Below are positions 8,940 to 17,159 of a DNA stretch of 64,000 nt, piece after piece (within the stretch, counting starts at the first letter, position 1; every line of letters starts with the position of its first letter). The translations under genes were made by a program, and so were the position numbers. This DNA comes from Bog-473 sp963838835 (GTDB lineage: Bacteria > Actinomycetota > Acidimicrobiia > Acidimicrobiales > RAAP-2), in the NCBI GenBank assembly GCA_963838835.1, contig CAWITA010000017.1, positions 11,806 to 75,805 on the forward strand, read 5' to 3'. The notes beneath the pieces were generated by a model. The model was not told where the DNA came from, ran no database searches, and saw nothing but the letters and a program-made list of their open reading frames with translations.

Positions 8940-10125
8940 CGCGCTCGTGCCCGACGATCTCGCGCACCTGGGCCACGTCCTTGTCCCCCCGGCCCGAGAG
9001 GGTGATCAGGACCGCGGAGCCGGCAGGCAACGCATCGCTGCCGGCGCTCTTGGACACCCAGGCCACGGCGTGGGCCGACTCAAGCGCCGGGATGATGCCC
9101 TCGGTCTGGCTCAAGAGACGGAAGGCCTCGAGCACCTCGGCGTCGCTCGCCATGGAGTACTCGGCTCGCCCGATGGCGGCCAGATAGGCGTGCTCCGGCC
9201 CGAGGCCAGGGTAGTCGAGCCCGGCCGAGATCGACTCCGCCTCCTGGATCTGCCCCGCCTCGTCTTGGAGGAGGCGTGAGTGCATGCCGTGCAGCACACC
9301 CGGTATTCCGTTGGTCAGGGCGGCCCCCCCGGCGGCTTCGACGCCCACCAGCCGGGCGCCCGTGTCGACGAAGCCGGCGAACGTCCCCGCCGCGTTGGAG
9401 CCGCCACCGATGCAGGCGACCACGACATCGGGATCGGCGCCGCCGAGCAGCGCTCGACACTGTTCACGCGCCTCGTCACCCACCACCCGCTGCAGCTGCC
9501 GCACCATGTAGGGGAACGGGTGGGGCCCCATGACGGAGCCCAGGCAGTAGTGCGTGGTCCCCACGGTCGCCACCCACTCGCGCATGGCCTCGTTCACCGC
9601 GTCTTTCAGCGTGCGGCTGCCCGACGTCACCGAGCGCACCTCGGCGCCGAGCAACTCCATCCGGAAGACGTTGAGCTCCTGGCGCTTCGTGTCCACCTCG
9701 CCCATGAACACCGTGCACTCGAGCCCGAAGAGCGCGGCGGCCGTGGCGGCCGCCACGCCGTGCTGCCCTGCCCCGGTCTCCGCGATCATGCGCGTCTTGC
9801 CCATCCGCTGGGTGAGCAGCGCTTGGCCCACCACGTTGTTGAGCTTGTGCGAGCCCGTGTGGGCCAGGTCCTCCCGCTTGAGCAAAACTCGGACCCCCAA
9901 CAGCTGCGAGAGGCGCGCGCACTCGGTCACCGGCGTCGGACGGCCCCCGTAGTGGCGCAGCAACCCGTCGAGCTCGGCGCGGAACTCCGGATCGGCCCAG
10001 GCATCGTCGAACCACTTCTCGAGCTCGAGGCAAGCCGGCATCAACGACTCGGGGACGAAGCGGCCACCGAACTCGCCGAAGCGTCCATCGGGTCCCGGCC
10101 GTGTCATCAGGCCTTCGCCGCTCAT
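8926..10125 (-). CDS. trpB: tryptophan synthase beta subunit
   Basis: TrpB is the PLP enzyme that joins indole to serine. The Schiff-base lysine lies in KREDLAHTGSHKLNNVVG, ETGAGQHGVAAATAAA binds the indole, and the phosphate loop is GGGSNAAGTF. The 399-residue protein begins at ATG 10125, overlapping the trpF stop by four bases; a later ATG at 10107 would also fit the family start. It belongs to the trpC-F-B-A run. Confidence 0.96.
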   Translation of the reverse strand: MSGEGLMTRPGPDGRFGEFGGRFVPESLMPACLELEKWFDDAWADPEFRAELDGLLRHYGGRPTPVTECARLSQLLGVRVLLKREDLAHTGSHKLNNVVGQALLTQRMGKTRMIAETGAGQHGVAAATAAALFGLECTVFMGEVDTKRQELNVFRMELLGAEVRSVTSGSRTLKDAVNEAMREWVATVGTTHYCLGSVMGPHPFPYMVRQLQRVVGDEAREQCRALLGGADPDVVVACIGGGSNAAGTFAGFVDTGARLVGVEAAGGAALTNGIPGVLHGMHSRLLQDEAGQIQEAESISAGLDYPGLGPEHAYLAAIGRAEYSMASDAEVLEAFRLLSQTEGIIPALESAHAVAWVSKSAGSDALPAGSAVLITLSGRGDKDVAQVREIVGHERDASS

Positions 10126-10806
10126 CCGTCTCTCCAGTCATAGGGTTCCGCGGCGACCGGGTCCGCCAGGGGGTCGCGGGCCGCCGCATCGGCGTGGGCC
10201 TGGCGCGCGGAGAGGATGAAGTCGCGCACCAGCAGGGGATCCTTCCGGCCCGGCGCCGACTCGACGCCGCTGGACACGTCGACTCCGGCCGGCCGCAGGT
10301 GCACCACCGCCTGCGCGACGTTGTCGGGACGCAGGCCACCAGAGACGATGAGGCGGTCCGGGTTCGCCACCCCCTCCGCGAGCCGCCAATCGAACATCTG
10401 ACCCGAACCCGGGTTTTCCCCGTCCACGAGGAGGAAGTCTGCGCCGAATTCCTCGAAGCGCGCGATGGCGCTCTCGCCGGCTCGGAACGCCTTGATGACA
10501 CTGGGCACCCGGGCCCGTACCCACTTCGTCTCGTGGACCGTCTCGTGCCCGTGCAGCTGGGCCGAACCGAGCCCAGCGACGCGGATCGCGTCCACGACGC
10601 GCTCGGGGTGCCTCGTCACGAAAGACGCCCACGGTGAGCACATGCTCGGGCAGCCGCTTTGCGATGTCGCCGGCGAGCTGGACCGAGACCTGCCGGGCCG
10701 AGGGTGCGAAGATGAACCCCACGGCCGACGCCCCGAGGCTGACGGCCAGGAGCGCGTCCGCCTCAGAGGTGATGCCACAGATCTTGACGAAGAGGTCCTC
10801 GGTCAT
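10122..10806 (-). pseudogene. trpF: phosphoribosylanthranilate isomerase, interrupted by a one-base frameshift
   Basis: The first frame gives the TrpF start FVKICGITSEADALLAVSLG and the strand LTVGVFRDEAP, then breaks. A neighbouring frame continues with ERVVDAIRVAGLGSAQLHGHE, VIKAFRAGE, DFLLVDGENPGSG, LIVSGGLRPDNV and GVDVSSGVESAPG, all standard TrpF. The break coincides with a run of four G (plus strand 10605-10608); removing one base restores APERVVDAI. The enzyme isomerises phosphoribosylanthranilate before TrpC. Both halves are fully conserved, so I think it is a consensus error rather than a dead gene. It has ATGA overlaps with trpC and trpB. Confidence 0.85.
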
Positions 10807-11591
10807 CGCGTCCCGACGGGATGGCCCACCAGCTCCTTGAGCTGGCCCACCCGGTCCTCCGCGCGCACCAGCGTCTCGCCGACCAAGATGGCGTCATAGC
10901 CGGCCTCGGCCAGCCGCCGGGCGTCTGCCGCGTCCCGGATGCCCGACTCGGCGACGGCGACGATCCCAGTCGGTATGCGCGCCACCAAGGCCAAGGCGCG
11001 CTCGTGATCGACGCGAAAGGTGCGCAGGTCACGCTGGTTCACGCCGACCACGGAGGACCCCACGGCGAGCGCGCGCTCGAGCTCCGCCGCGTCATGCACC
11101 TCGACGAGCGCGACCAGGCCCAACCGTTCGGCGAGAGCCGCACAGGCGCGCAGCTCGTCGTCGTCGAGGGCGGCCGCGATCAGGAGCACGGCGTCCGCGC
11201 CCATGATGCGGGCGTCGGCGACGTCCGCCTGTTGCACCGTGAAGTCCTTGCGCAGCACGGGCAGGCCCGAGGCCTGGCGCGCCGACGCCAGGTCGTCCGC
11301 CGACCCGCCGAAGAAGTCCGCATCGGTGAGCACGGAGAGGCAGGCAGCCCCGCCGGCCGCGTAATCCTTGGCCACCAGGTCGGGCTGGAGCGCTGGATCG
11401 AGGTCGCCTTTGGACGGGGAACGACGTTTGATCTCGGCGATGCACGTGAGCCCACCCGAGCGCAGCGCGCCGGCAAAGTCCCGCGGCGGAGGCGCGCTCG
11501 CCGCCTGCTCGACCAGGTCACCGAGCGGGCGGGGATCAGCTTTGGCCCGGGACCGGTGGGAGGCGAGGATGTCCGCCAGGTAGGTGGGCAT
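10803..11591 (-). CDS. trpC: indole-3-glycerol phosphate synthase
   Basis: TrpC closes the indole ring from CdRP. The substrate-binding Lys and catalytic residues are visible in IAEIKRRSPSKGDL, VLRKDFTV, VGVNQRDLRTF and VAVAESGI. The 262-residue length is normal. It is the first gene of the distal trp group, preceded by about 165 bases of non-coding sequence. It overlaps trpF by four bases. I looked for a Trp-rich leader peptide or attenuator upstream and did not see one. Confidence 0.95.
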   Translation of the reverse strand: MPTYLADILASHRSRAKADPRPLGDLVEQAASAPPPRDFAGALRSGGLTCIAEIKRRSPSKGDLDPALQPDLVAKDYAAGGAACLSVLTDADFFGGSADDLASARQASGLPVLRKDFTVQQADVADARIMGADAVLLIAAALDDDELRACAALAERLGLVALVEVHDAAELERALAVGSSVVGVNQRDLRTFRVDHERALALVARIPTGIVAVAESGIRDAADARRLAEAGYDAILVGETLVRAEDRVGQLKELVGHPVGTR

Positions 11592-11756
11592 GACCCGCCA
11601 GCGTAGCGGCGTGCCTTTCGGCCACGGTCCACCGGCGGTGCAGCGCGTCAGGTCCCGTCCATGTCCCCCGGGGCGTGAGCCCGTCTCGAGGCCGCTGGAA
11701 CGGATCCGCGCCGTCGATCAGGTTCCGGCACGGCGCCGGCGGCCTGGGCGCGGTAC

Positions 11757-11966
11757 TCAGTCGCGGAGGCGGCTCAGGATCTTCTCGCGGCGCTGGCGCG
11801 CCTCACGCGGGAGGTCGCCGAGCGTCTCCGCCACGGGCTCGTTCGATGCCGCGGCCTGACGGAGCAGCTCGGCGATGCCCGAATAGATGACCTCGATCGT
11901 GAAGTCGTCGACTTCGATCGCGGCCATCTCGGTGCCGTCGTCCGCGAGGTGGATCACCTTGACCAT
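11757..11966 (-). CDS. small uncharacterised protein (69 aa)
   Basis: The likely start is ATG 11966 (MVKVIHLADDGTEMAAIEVD). The protein has two predicted beta strands followed by helices ending in REARQRREKILSRLRD. The ATG overlaps the stop of a 54-codon gene just upstream (TGATG), so the two are probably co-translated. It lies inside the his-trp block, between the membrane-protein genes and trpC. Function is not recognisable. Confidence 0.55.
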   Translation of the reverse strand: MVKVIHLADDGTEMAAIEVDDFTIEVIYSGIAELLRQAAASNEPVAETLGDLPREARQRREKILSRLRD

Positions 11967-12130
11967 CAGTCCACCGATAACCGGGCTCGAGACTCTGCAC
12001 CTTGGCGTTCGATGGCGACGCACGCCCCATCTCGGAAGATCCATCCGACCTCGCGCCAGGGCTCCAGCTCGGGCAGCGCCTCGGCTGTCTCTGGTGTCGC
12101 CTCCGGCTCGTGCTCTCCCGCGCCCGTCAT
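11966..12130 (-). CDS. very small uncharacterised protein (54 aa), translationally coupled
   Basis: An ATG at 12130 opens a 54-residue frame: an acidic start (MTGAGEHEPEATPETAEALP) followed by EPWREVGWIFRDGACVAIER and a basic end. Its TGA shares one base with the ATG of the 69-residue gene (TGATG). Codon third positions are strongly G/C, like the neighbours. Such a short gene is easily missed by automatic calling. The W-R-x-x-G-W-I-F-R-D-G-x-C-x-x-I core reads like a small folded beta domain. Function unknown. Confidence 0.5.
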   Translation of the reverse strand: MTGAGEHEPEATPETAEALPELEPWREVGWIFRDGACVAIERQGAESRARLSVD

Positions 12131-12258
12131 GCCCCGAGCGTGCTCCGCCGTTGTCTCAGGCTCGGTGACGTCCGGTTGCAGTCACGGTGCTGGCGGTCGC
12201 AGGCAGTCCAGACGGCAGACGGCGCCGGTCTGCGAGCGCTGAGCGCTCCCCCACCGCC

Positions 12259-12456
12259 TCAGCGGGCGAAGCAGTGCCAGCCGGTGAACATCCACCATCC
12301 GACGAGGGCCACCCGCAGCAGCGGGCCCGTCGCGAGCCGCTCCACGACGACCGCCGGGCGAGCGACCGTCGACCGCGCCGAGCGGGAACGGGCCCACAGG
12401 CCGACCAGTGCGGCGCCGGCCAGTGCCCACACGGCGTACGAGACCGCGGCACTCAT
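12259..12456 (-). CDS. small membrane protein (DUF6186-like)
   Basis: The product has 65 residues with two hydrophobic segments (AVSYAVWALAGAALVGLWAR and LLRVALVGWWMFTGWHCFAR) around a short basic loop. The closing G-W-W-M-F-T-G-W-H pattern recalls the actinobacterial DUF6186 family, from memory. The ATG overlaps the stop of the preceding membrane protein by four bases. Function unknown. Confidence 0.6.
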   Translation of the reverse strand: MSAAVSYAVWALAGAALVGLWARSRSARSTVARPAVVVERLATGPLLRVALVGWWMFTGWHCFAR

Positions 12457-12908
12457 GGCGTCTCGGCCGGGGTGCTCGACGGCGCGTGGGTCCTGCTGCC
12501 CTTGAGGACGATCAACGCGCCCAAGGTGAGCCATCCGAAGAAGACCAACGCCTTCAGGAAGTAGTGGCGGTCGAGCGCGTCGGCCATGGAGCTCAGGGTC
12601 GGGTGGGCACCCCGGCTGCCCCGGGCGAAGTACTGGGCCAGCTCCCAGGCGACGATCGCCGCCAACAGTGCGCCCCAGGCGCGGTAGCGATGGGTCCCGC
12701 GAGCGCCCGGCGCCAGCTTCAGCGGTCGTGGACGCAAGGGCCAGCGCGCCACGACGAGGACGGCCAGCGCGACGATCGGAAGCCCGGTCATCACGTCGGC
12801 GGGCAGGGTGAACGGGGTCGTCGCAGCCACTCCCAGCGCATAGGCCGCGCCGGCGGCCAGGAGCGCCCTCGTGCGCCAGGCGCCCTGGTGCTCCGTTGCA
12901 GGCGCCAC
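12453..12908 (-). CDS. uncharacterised four-helix membrane protein
   Basis: GTG 12908 starts a 151-residue protein with about four hydrophobic segments (near residues 14-30, 35-52, 70-90 and 115-138). It has an alanine-rich first helix and a conserved-looking loop HPTLSSMADALDRHYFLKAL. It starts ten bases after the ygfZ gene ends and overlaps the next small membrane protein, so all three are probably one transcript. I do not recognise the family. Confidence 0.6.
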   Translation of the reverse strand: MAPATEHQGAWRTRALLAAGAAYALGVAATTPFTLPADVMTGLPIVALAVLVVARWPLRPRPLKLAPGARGTHRYRAWGALLAAIVAWELAQYFARGSRGAHPTLSSMADALDRHYFLKALVFFGWLTLGALIVLKGSRTHAPSSTPAETP

Positions 12909-12918
12909 GCGGCAACCC

Positions 12919-13935
12919 TCAGCCTGGTTCGGGGTCGGCCGCGCCGATGAGCGGGAGGGCCTCGACCCGCGCCGGGCGCGAGCCCCCGAGGCCGTCGCCC
13001 GAGCGCACCCTGACCGGGCCCGGCGCCACGACCGTCCGGTGCAGGTACCCGAGCGCCACCCACGCTCCTCGTTCGATGCTCCAGGCCGCGGACGTGATCG
13101 TCCCGACGATCTTGTCGGCGGCCGCACCGTCACCCGGAGGGGCCTGCCCCGCGTGCAGGGTCATGCCCGCCGCCAGGTCGTTGCCCTCGGGCGGGCCGGA
13201 GGGCGCCACGATCCCGACGAGGCGGCGCGCCACGTTGGAGCCACGCGAGTCGATCCGCGCCACGAGCTCCTGCCCGGTGTAGCAGCCCTTGGTGAAACTG
13301 ACGGTCCGCGCCACCAATCCGGCCTCCGCGGCGATGGTCTTGCCCGTCAACTCGCTGCCCATGGCCGGGATCCCCGAGGTGATGCGGCAGGCCTCCACCG
13401 CCTCGGCGCCGCAGGCCACCACGCCGCGGGGGAGCGCCACGGTGTCCGGCCCGAGCACGACGTCCTCGGAGCCCAGCAGGTCCACCCCCGTCCACTCGTT
13501 CCACGCGAAGGGCAGTGCGAGCACGCCACGCTCGGCCAGCACCGCCAGCAGCCCGGCCGCCGCCTCACCGACCGCCGCTCCCCGGAGCGAGAGGCAGCGC
13601 CAGGCGAGCTCCTCTATCTCCACCTTGGAGCGCAACAAGAAGCGACCGAGCCGCGACCTCACGGCCCCGCCGTAACCGCCTTCGACGTCGAGCACGAAGC
13701 CTTGCCCGTCGGTACGGGTCACCCGCAGCAGCGCCGAGAGCTTCCCGTCGGGCTCGAGGAGGAGCGCGTCCGCCGACGCACCGACGGCGAGCGCCGCCAC
13801 GTCCTGGCTCAGCTGGCCCTGGAGGTACGCCTCGGCGTCGGGCCCGCGCACGACCACCACGTCACGGGCCGCCCGGAACGCACCGGCCCCCTGGCGCAGC
13901 GCGGTGGTCTCCACCCCCAGCCGGTCCACCGTCAC
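12919..13935 (-). CDS. ygfZ: tRNA-modifying/Fe-S assembly folate-binding protein YgfZ (GcvT-like)
   Basis: This 338-residue protein carries the diagnostic motif KGCYTGQELVARIDSRG with the invariant cysteine, in a GcvT-like folate-binding fold. YgfZ proteins use tetrahydrofolate and support assembly or repair of certain Fe-S enzymes such as MiaB. The GTG at 13935 overlaps the trpE stop as GTGA. Being wedged between trpE and trpC is unusual; it may simply use the shared promoter. Confidence 0.85.
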   Translation of the reverse strand: MTVDRLGVETTALRQGAGAFRAARDVVVVRGPDAEAYLQGQLSQDVAALAVGASADALLLEPDGKLSALLRVTRTDGQGFVLDVEGGYGGAVRSRLGRFLLRSKVEIEELAWRCLSLRGAAVGEAAAGLLAVLAERGVLALPFAWNEWTGVDLLGSEDVVLGPDTVALPRGVVACGAEAVEACRITSGIPAMGSELTGKTIAAEAGLVARTVSFTKGCYTGQELVARIDSRGSNVARRLVGIVAPSGPPEGNDLAAGMTLHAGQAPPGDGAAADKIVGTITSAAWSIERGAWVALGYLHRTVVAPGPVRVRSGDGLGGSRPARVEALPLIGAADPEPG

Positions 13936-15527
13936 GCCGGCCCCCCAGAGGGGCCGCGCGCCGCACCCATGCGGCGCGCCGCCGTGACCGCCACCAGGAG
14001 CGCACCCGCCTTGTTGGCGCACTCCTCGTCCTCACGGGCGGGGTCGCTGTCGGCCACGATCCCCGCGCCCGCCTGCACGCTGGCCCGTCCGTCGGCCGTC
14101 ACCACCATGGTCCGGATGGCGATGGCCGTATCGAGATTGCCGGAGAAGTCGATGTAGCCGACAACGCCCCCGTACACGCCCCGCTTGGTGGGCTCGAGCT
14201 CGTCGATGATCTCCATGGCTCGGACCTTGGGCGCGCCCGACAGTGTGCCGGCCGGGAGCGTCGCCCGGAGCACGTCGATGGGCCCCTTTCCTTCGGCCAG
14301 CTCGCCCGACACCTGTGAGGTGATGTGCATGATGTGGCTGTAACGCTCGATCGTCATGAGCTCGTCGACCTTCTCGGTGCCGAAGCGCACCACACGGCCG
14401 ACGTCGTTGCGGGCCAGGTCGACCAGCATGATGTGCTCGGCCAGCTCCTTGGGGTCCTCCGCCAGTTCGCCCTCGAGGAGCCGGTCGTGCTGCTCGTTCT
14501 CGCCGCGGGGCCGCGAGCCCGCGATCGGCCGGGAGATGACGACGCCGTCGCGCAGTCGCACCATTGGCTCGGGCGATGCCCCGACGACCGTGAGTTCGGG
14601 AAAGCGCAGGAAGTACAGATAGGGACTGGGGTTGAGCAGGCGCAGGGCCCGGTAGACGTCGAAGGGTTCGGCCTCGAGCACGAGGTCGTAGCGCTGCGAC
14701 AACACGACCTGGAAGATGTCCCCCGCTTGGATGTACTCCTTGGCCGCACCGATGGCTGCCTCGTACTCCTCCGACGTCATGGTCCGGGTCGCCGCGGCCT
14801 GCTCGAGCCCCGCGGGAGGGGCGGCCACCATCTGCCCCGAGCGCGACACCCGTCCCGGCGAGGCGCAGTCCGCCGCCAGCTCGACAAGCCGCGCGCAGGC
14901 GCCCTCGTAGGCACGCCCGACCGCCTCGTTGTCGACGACGCCGTCGGGGGCCTCGGGCACCACGACGTTGTCCACCAGGACGATGCGCTGGCGCCAGTGG
15001 TCGAAGGCGCAGAACTGCCCGATCACCACGAGCGCGCCGTCGGGGTGCCCCAGGTCGTCGACCGGCGGGCACGGGAGCCGCTCGACCTCGCGCACCACGT
15101 CGTAGCCGAGATACCCCACCAGACCGCCGTGCAGCGGGGGCAGACCGGCGAGCACCGGCGATTGGAAGCACGCGACCAGAGCTTCCACCGCGGCCAAGAT
15201 GCCGTCGTGGGTGCGCCCCAGACCGAGTCGGCCCGTCGTCTCCACCGTGCGGCCCCGCGCCGTCAGGGTGGCGAGCGGCCGCCGTCCGACGAACGAGTAG
15301 CGGCCCCAGCGCTCGCCGCCCTCGACCGACTCGAAGAGGAACCCGTCCTCCTCCCCCACCACGTTGGCGAAGCACGCCACCGGGGTCAACGTGTCGGCCA
15401 CCACTTCGCACCAGACGGGCACGATGGCGTGCTCCTTGGCCAGCGCCGCGAACTCGGCGGGGTCGGGACGGAAGCCGAGCGCGCCGCCCGGGCCCGGCGT
15501 CGGGCTCGGGGCGCCTCGGGGCGTCAC
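13932..15527 (-). CDS. trpE: anthranilate synthase component I
   Basis: TrpE converts chorismate to anthranilate with ammonia from TrpG. The C-terminal chorismate-binding domain has ASPEPMVRLRDGVVISRPIA, GSRPRGENEQHDRLL, DLARNDVGRVV and AGAGIVADSDP. The N-terminal FLFESVEGGERWGRYSF stretch matches the region where tryptophan binds for feedback inhibition. GTG 15527 overlaps the hisI stop (GTGA) and gives 531 residues. No trpG or trpD occurs in the window, so the pathway is split. Confidence 0.94.
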   Translation of the reverse strand: MTPRGAPSPTPGPGGALGFRPDPAEFAALAKEHAIVPVWCEVVADTLTPVACFANVVGEEDGFLFESVEGGERWGRYSFVGRRPLATLTARGRTVETTGRLGLGRTHDGILAAVEALVACFQSPVLAGLPPLHGGLVGYLGYDVVREVERLPCPPVDDLGHPDGALVVIGQFCAFDHWRQRIVLVDNVVVPEAPDGVVDNEAVGRAYEGACARLVELAADCASPGRVSRSGQMVAAPPAGLEQAAATRTMTSEEYEAAIGAAKEYIQAGDIFQVVLSQRYDLVLEAEPFDVYRALRLLNPSPYLYFLRFPELTVVGASPEPMVRLRDGVVISRPIAGSRPRGENEQHDRLLEGELAEDPKELAEHIMLVDLARNDVGRVVRFGTEKVDELMTIERYSHIMHITSQVSGELAEGKGPIDVLRATLPAGTLSGAPKVRAMEIIDELEPTKRGVYGGVVGYIDFSGNLDTAIAIRTMVVTADGRASVQAGAGIVADSDPAREDEECANKAGALLVAVTAARRMGAARGPSGGPA

Positions 15528-15940
15528 GGCGCCGGCACCCCCGGGCCTGTCCCGATGGTCCGGTGGAAGCACGTGCGCTCACCCGTGTGGCAGGCGCCGC
15601 GGCCGTGCTGGTCGACCAGCACCACGAGCGCGTCGCCGTCGCAGTCCAGGCGCACCTCGCGGACGTACTGGCGATCCCCGGACGTCTCGCCCTTCTGCCA
15701 GTACTCCCGCCGGCTGCGGCTGTAGAACCACGAGCGCCCCGAGGCCAGGGTGCGGCGCAGCGCCTCGGCGTCCATGTAGGCCATGGTCAGCACCGTGCCG
15801 TCGGTGGCGTCCTGCACGATGGCCGGCACGAGGCCGTCGCCCTTGTCGAAGTCCACCGCGCCCAGGAGGTCGTCGTCGACCCCCAGCGGCATCCCGTCGG
15901 GAACGGCGGCCGCCGCGGCCGCTGGTCCGGGCCCGCTCAA
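15524..15940 (-). CDS. hisI: phosphoribosyl-AMP cyclohydrolase
   Basis: HisI opens the purine ring of phosphoribosyl-AMP in histidine synthesis. Metal-binding residues lie in VRLDCDGDALVVLVDQHG and ACHTGERTCFHR, and the WQKGETSGDRQYV core is typical. The 138-residue length fits a cyclohydrolase-only enzyme; the hisE pyrophosphohydrolase is neither fused here nor seen nearby. It overlaps the GroES-like gene (ATGA) and trpE (GTGA). Confidence 0.94.
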   Translation of the reverse strand: MSGPGPAAAAAAVPDGMPLGVDDDLLGAVDFDKGDGLVPAIVQDATDGTVLTMAYMDAEALRRTLASGRSWFYSRSRREYWQKGETSGDRQYVREVRLDCDGDALVVLVDQHGRGACHTGERTCFHRTIGTGPGVPAP

Positions 15941-16368
15941 AGGTAGAGCCCCGTCCCGCTGTCGTTACGGGGGGACGCGAGGGCGTGGATGTCGCGCTCG
16001 CGCAAGATCACGAACTCCTCACCGTGCACCTCGACCTCGAAGCGGTCCTCGGGGTTGAACAGGACGGTGTCCCCGACCTTGACCGTTCGCACGTGAGGCC
16101 CCACCGCCACGACGTCGGCCCAGGTGAGTCGGCGGGTGATCTGCGCCGTGGCCGGGATCAAGATGCCGGCGCGCGAGCGGCGCTCACCGTCGGTCGGCGA
16201 GATCTGCACCATCACCCGGTCAAAGAGCACCGAGATGGGCTGCTTGTCCTGACTTTTGGCGTCCGAACCGGCCTTCTTTTGGTTCGTCCCGTTCTTCGTC
16301 GTCGACGTGGGCACCCTGGCACGGTACCGCACGAGGGCGCCCTTCCAGGTCAGCGCCACGAGGGGCAC
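15937..16368 (-). CDS. GroES-like (Cpn10) co-chaperonin paralogue
   Basis: After a basic, Lys/Thr/Asn-rich N-terminal extension the protein has a chaperonin-10 domain: LFDRVMVQISPTDGERRSRA, GILIPATAQ, VVAVGPHVRTVKVGDTVLFN and a C-terminal EFVILRERDIHALA. True GroES is about 97 residues; this is up to 143 depending on the start. GTG 16368 is the longest choice and GTG 16314 a plausible shorter one; neither has a clear ribosome binding site. No groEL adjoins it. Its place between hisF and hisI, overlapping hisI, is the odd point. It could help a chaperonin or have a separate role. Confidence 0.75.
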   Translation of the reverse strand: MPLVALTWKGALVRYRARVPTSTTKNGTNQKKAGSDAKSQDKQPISVLFDRVMVQISPTDGERRSRAGILIPATAQITRRLTWADVVAVGPHVRTVKVGDTVLFNPEDRFEVEVHGEEFVILRERDIHALASPRNDSGTGLYL

Positions 16369-16394
16369 GAGGGGCCACGGGGAGCCCGGGCGCG

Positions 16395-17159
16395 TCAGGC
16401 GGGACGGACGGTGACCCCGCGCGCCGCCATGTAGGCCTTGGCTTCGCCGATCGTGAACTCGCCGCGGTGGAAGATGGAAGCCGCCAGCACGGCGTCGGCG
16501 CCGCCGTCGAGCGCGCCGTCGACCAGGTCCTGGAGCCGCCCCACCCCGCCCGAAGCCACCACGGGGATCTCCACGGCGTCAACGACCGCGCGCGTCAAGG
16601 CCAGGTCGAAGCCGTCGCGCGTCCCGTCGCGGTCCATCGAGGTGAGGAGGATCTCGCCGGCGCCGTTGGCCGCGCACTCGACGGCCCAGGCCACGGTGTC
16701 CTTGCCCGTCGGGGTCCGGCCGCCGTGGGTGTGCACCTCCCACCCGGCCCCGTCGGCTCGGGCGCGCGCGTCGATCGCCACCACGGCGCACTGGCCGCCG
16801 AACTCGTCGGCGATCTCCCGCACCAGCTCCGGTCGCTCCACCGCGGCGGTGTTCACCGCGACCTTGTCCGCCCCGGCCCGGAGGAGGCGACGTGCATCCT
16901 CGGCCAACCGCACACCGCCGCCGACCGTCAAGGGGATGAAGACCTGTTCGGCGGTGCGGGCGACCACCGAGACCATGGTGGCGCGCCCGTCGAAGGACGC
17001 CGTGATGTCGAGGAACGTGACCTCGTCCGCCCCTTCTGCGTCGTAGCGGGCGGCCAGCTCCACCGGGTCCCCCTCGTCGGTGAGGTCCACGAAGCGGACG
17101 CCCTTGACCACCCGGCCCGCGGTGACGTCGAGGCAGGGGATCAGGCGGACACTGCGCAC
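16395..17159 (-). CDS. hisF: imidazole glycerol phosphate synthase cyclase subunit
   Basis: HisF takes ammonia from HisH and forms imidazole glycerol phosphate plus AICAR. The catalytic aspartates are in RLIPCLDVTAGRVVKG and AIDARARADG, with phosphate loops LTVGGGVRLAEDA and VASGGVGRLQDL. GTG 17159 gives 254 residues and overlaps the end of hisA by 19 bases. It works as a complex with the product of hisH, two genes upstream. Confidence 0.95.
   Translation of the reverse strand: MRSVRLIPCLDVTAGRVVKGVRFVDLTDEGDPVELAARYDAEGADEVTFLDITASFDGRATMVSVVARTAEQVFIPLTVGGGVRLAEDARRLLRAGADKVAVNTAAVERPELVREIADEFGGQCAVVAIDARARADGAGWEVHTHGGRTPTGKDTVAWAVECAANGAGEILLTSMDRDGTRDGFDLALTRAVVDAVEIPVVASGGVGRLQDLVDGALDGGADAVLAASIFHRGEFTIGEAKAYMAARGVTVRPA

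Noticed and set aside
11592..11756. Trp attenuator or leader peptide before trpC
   Set aside because: No short frame with clustered Trp codons and no convincing terminator/antiterminator pair was found.
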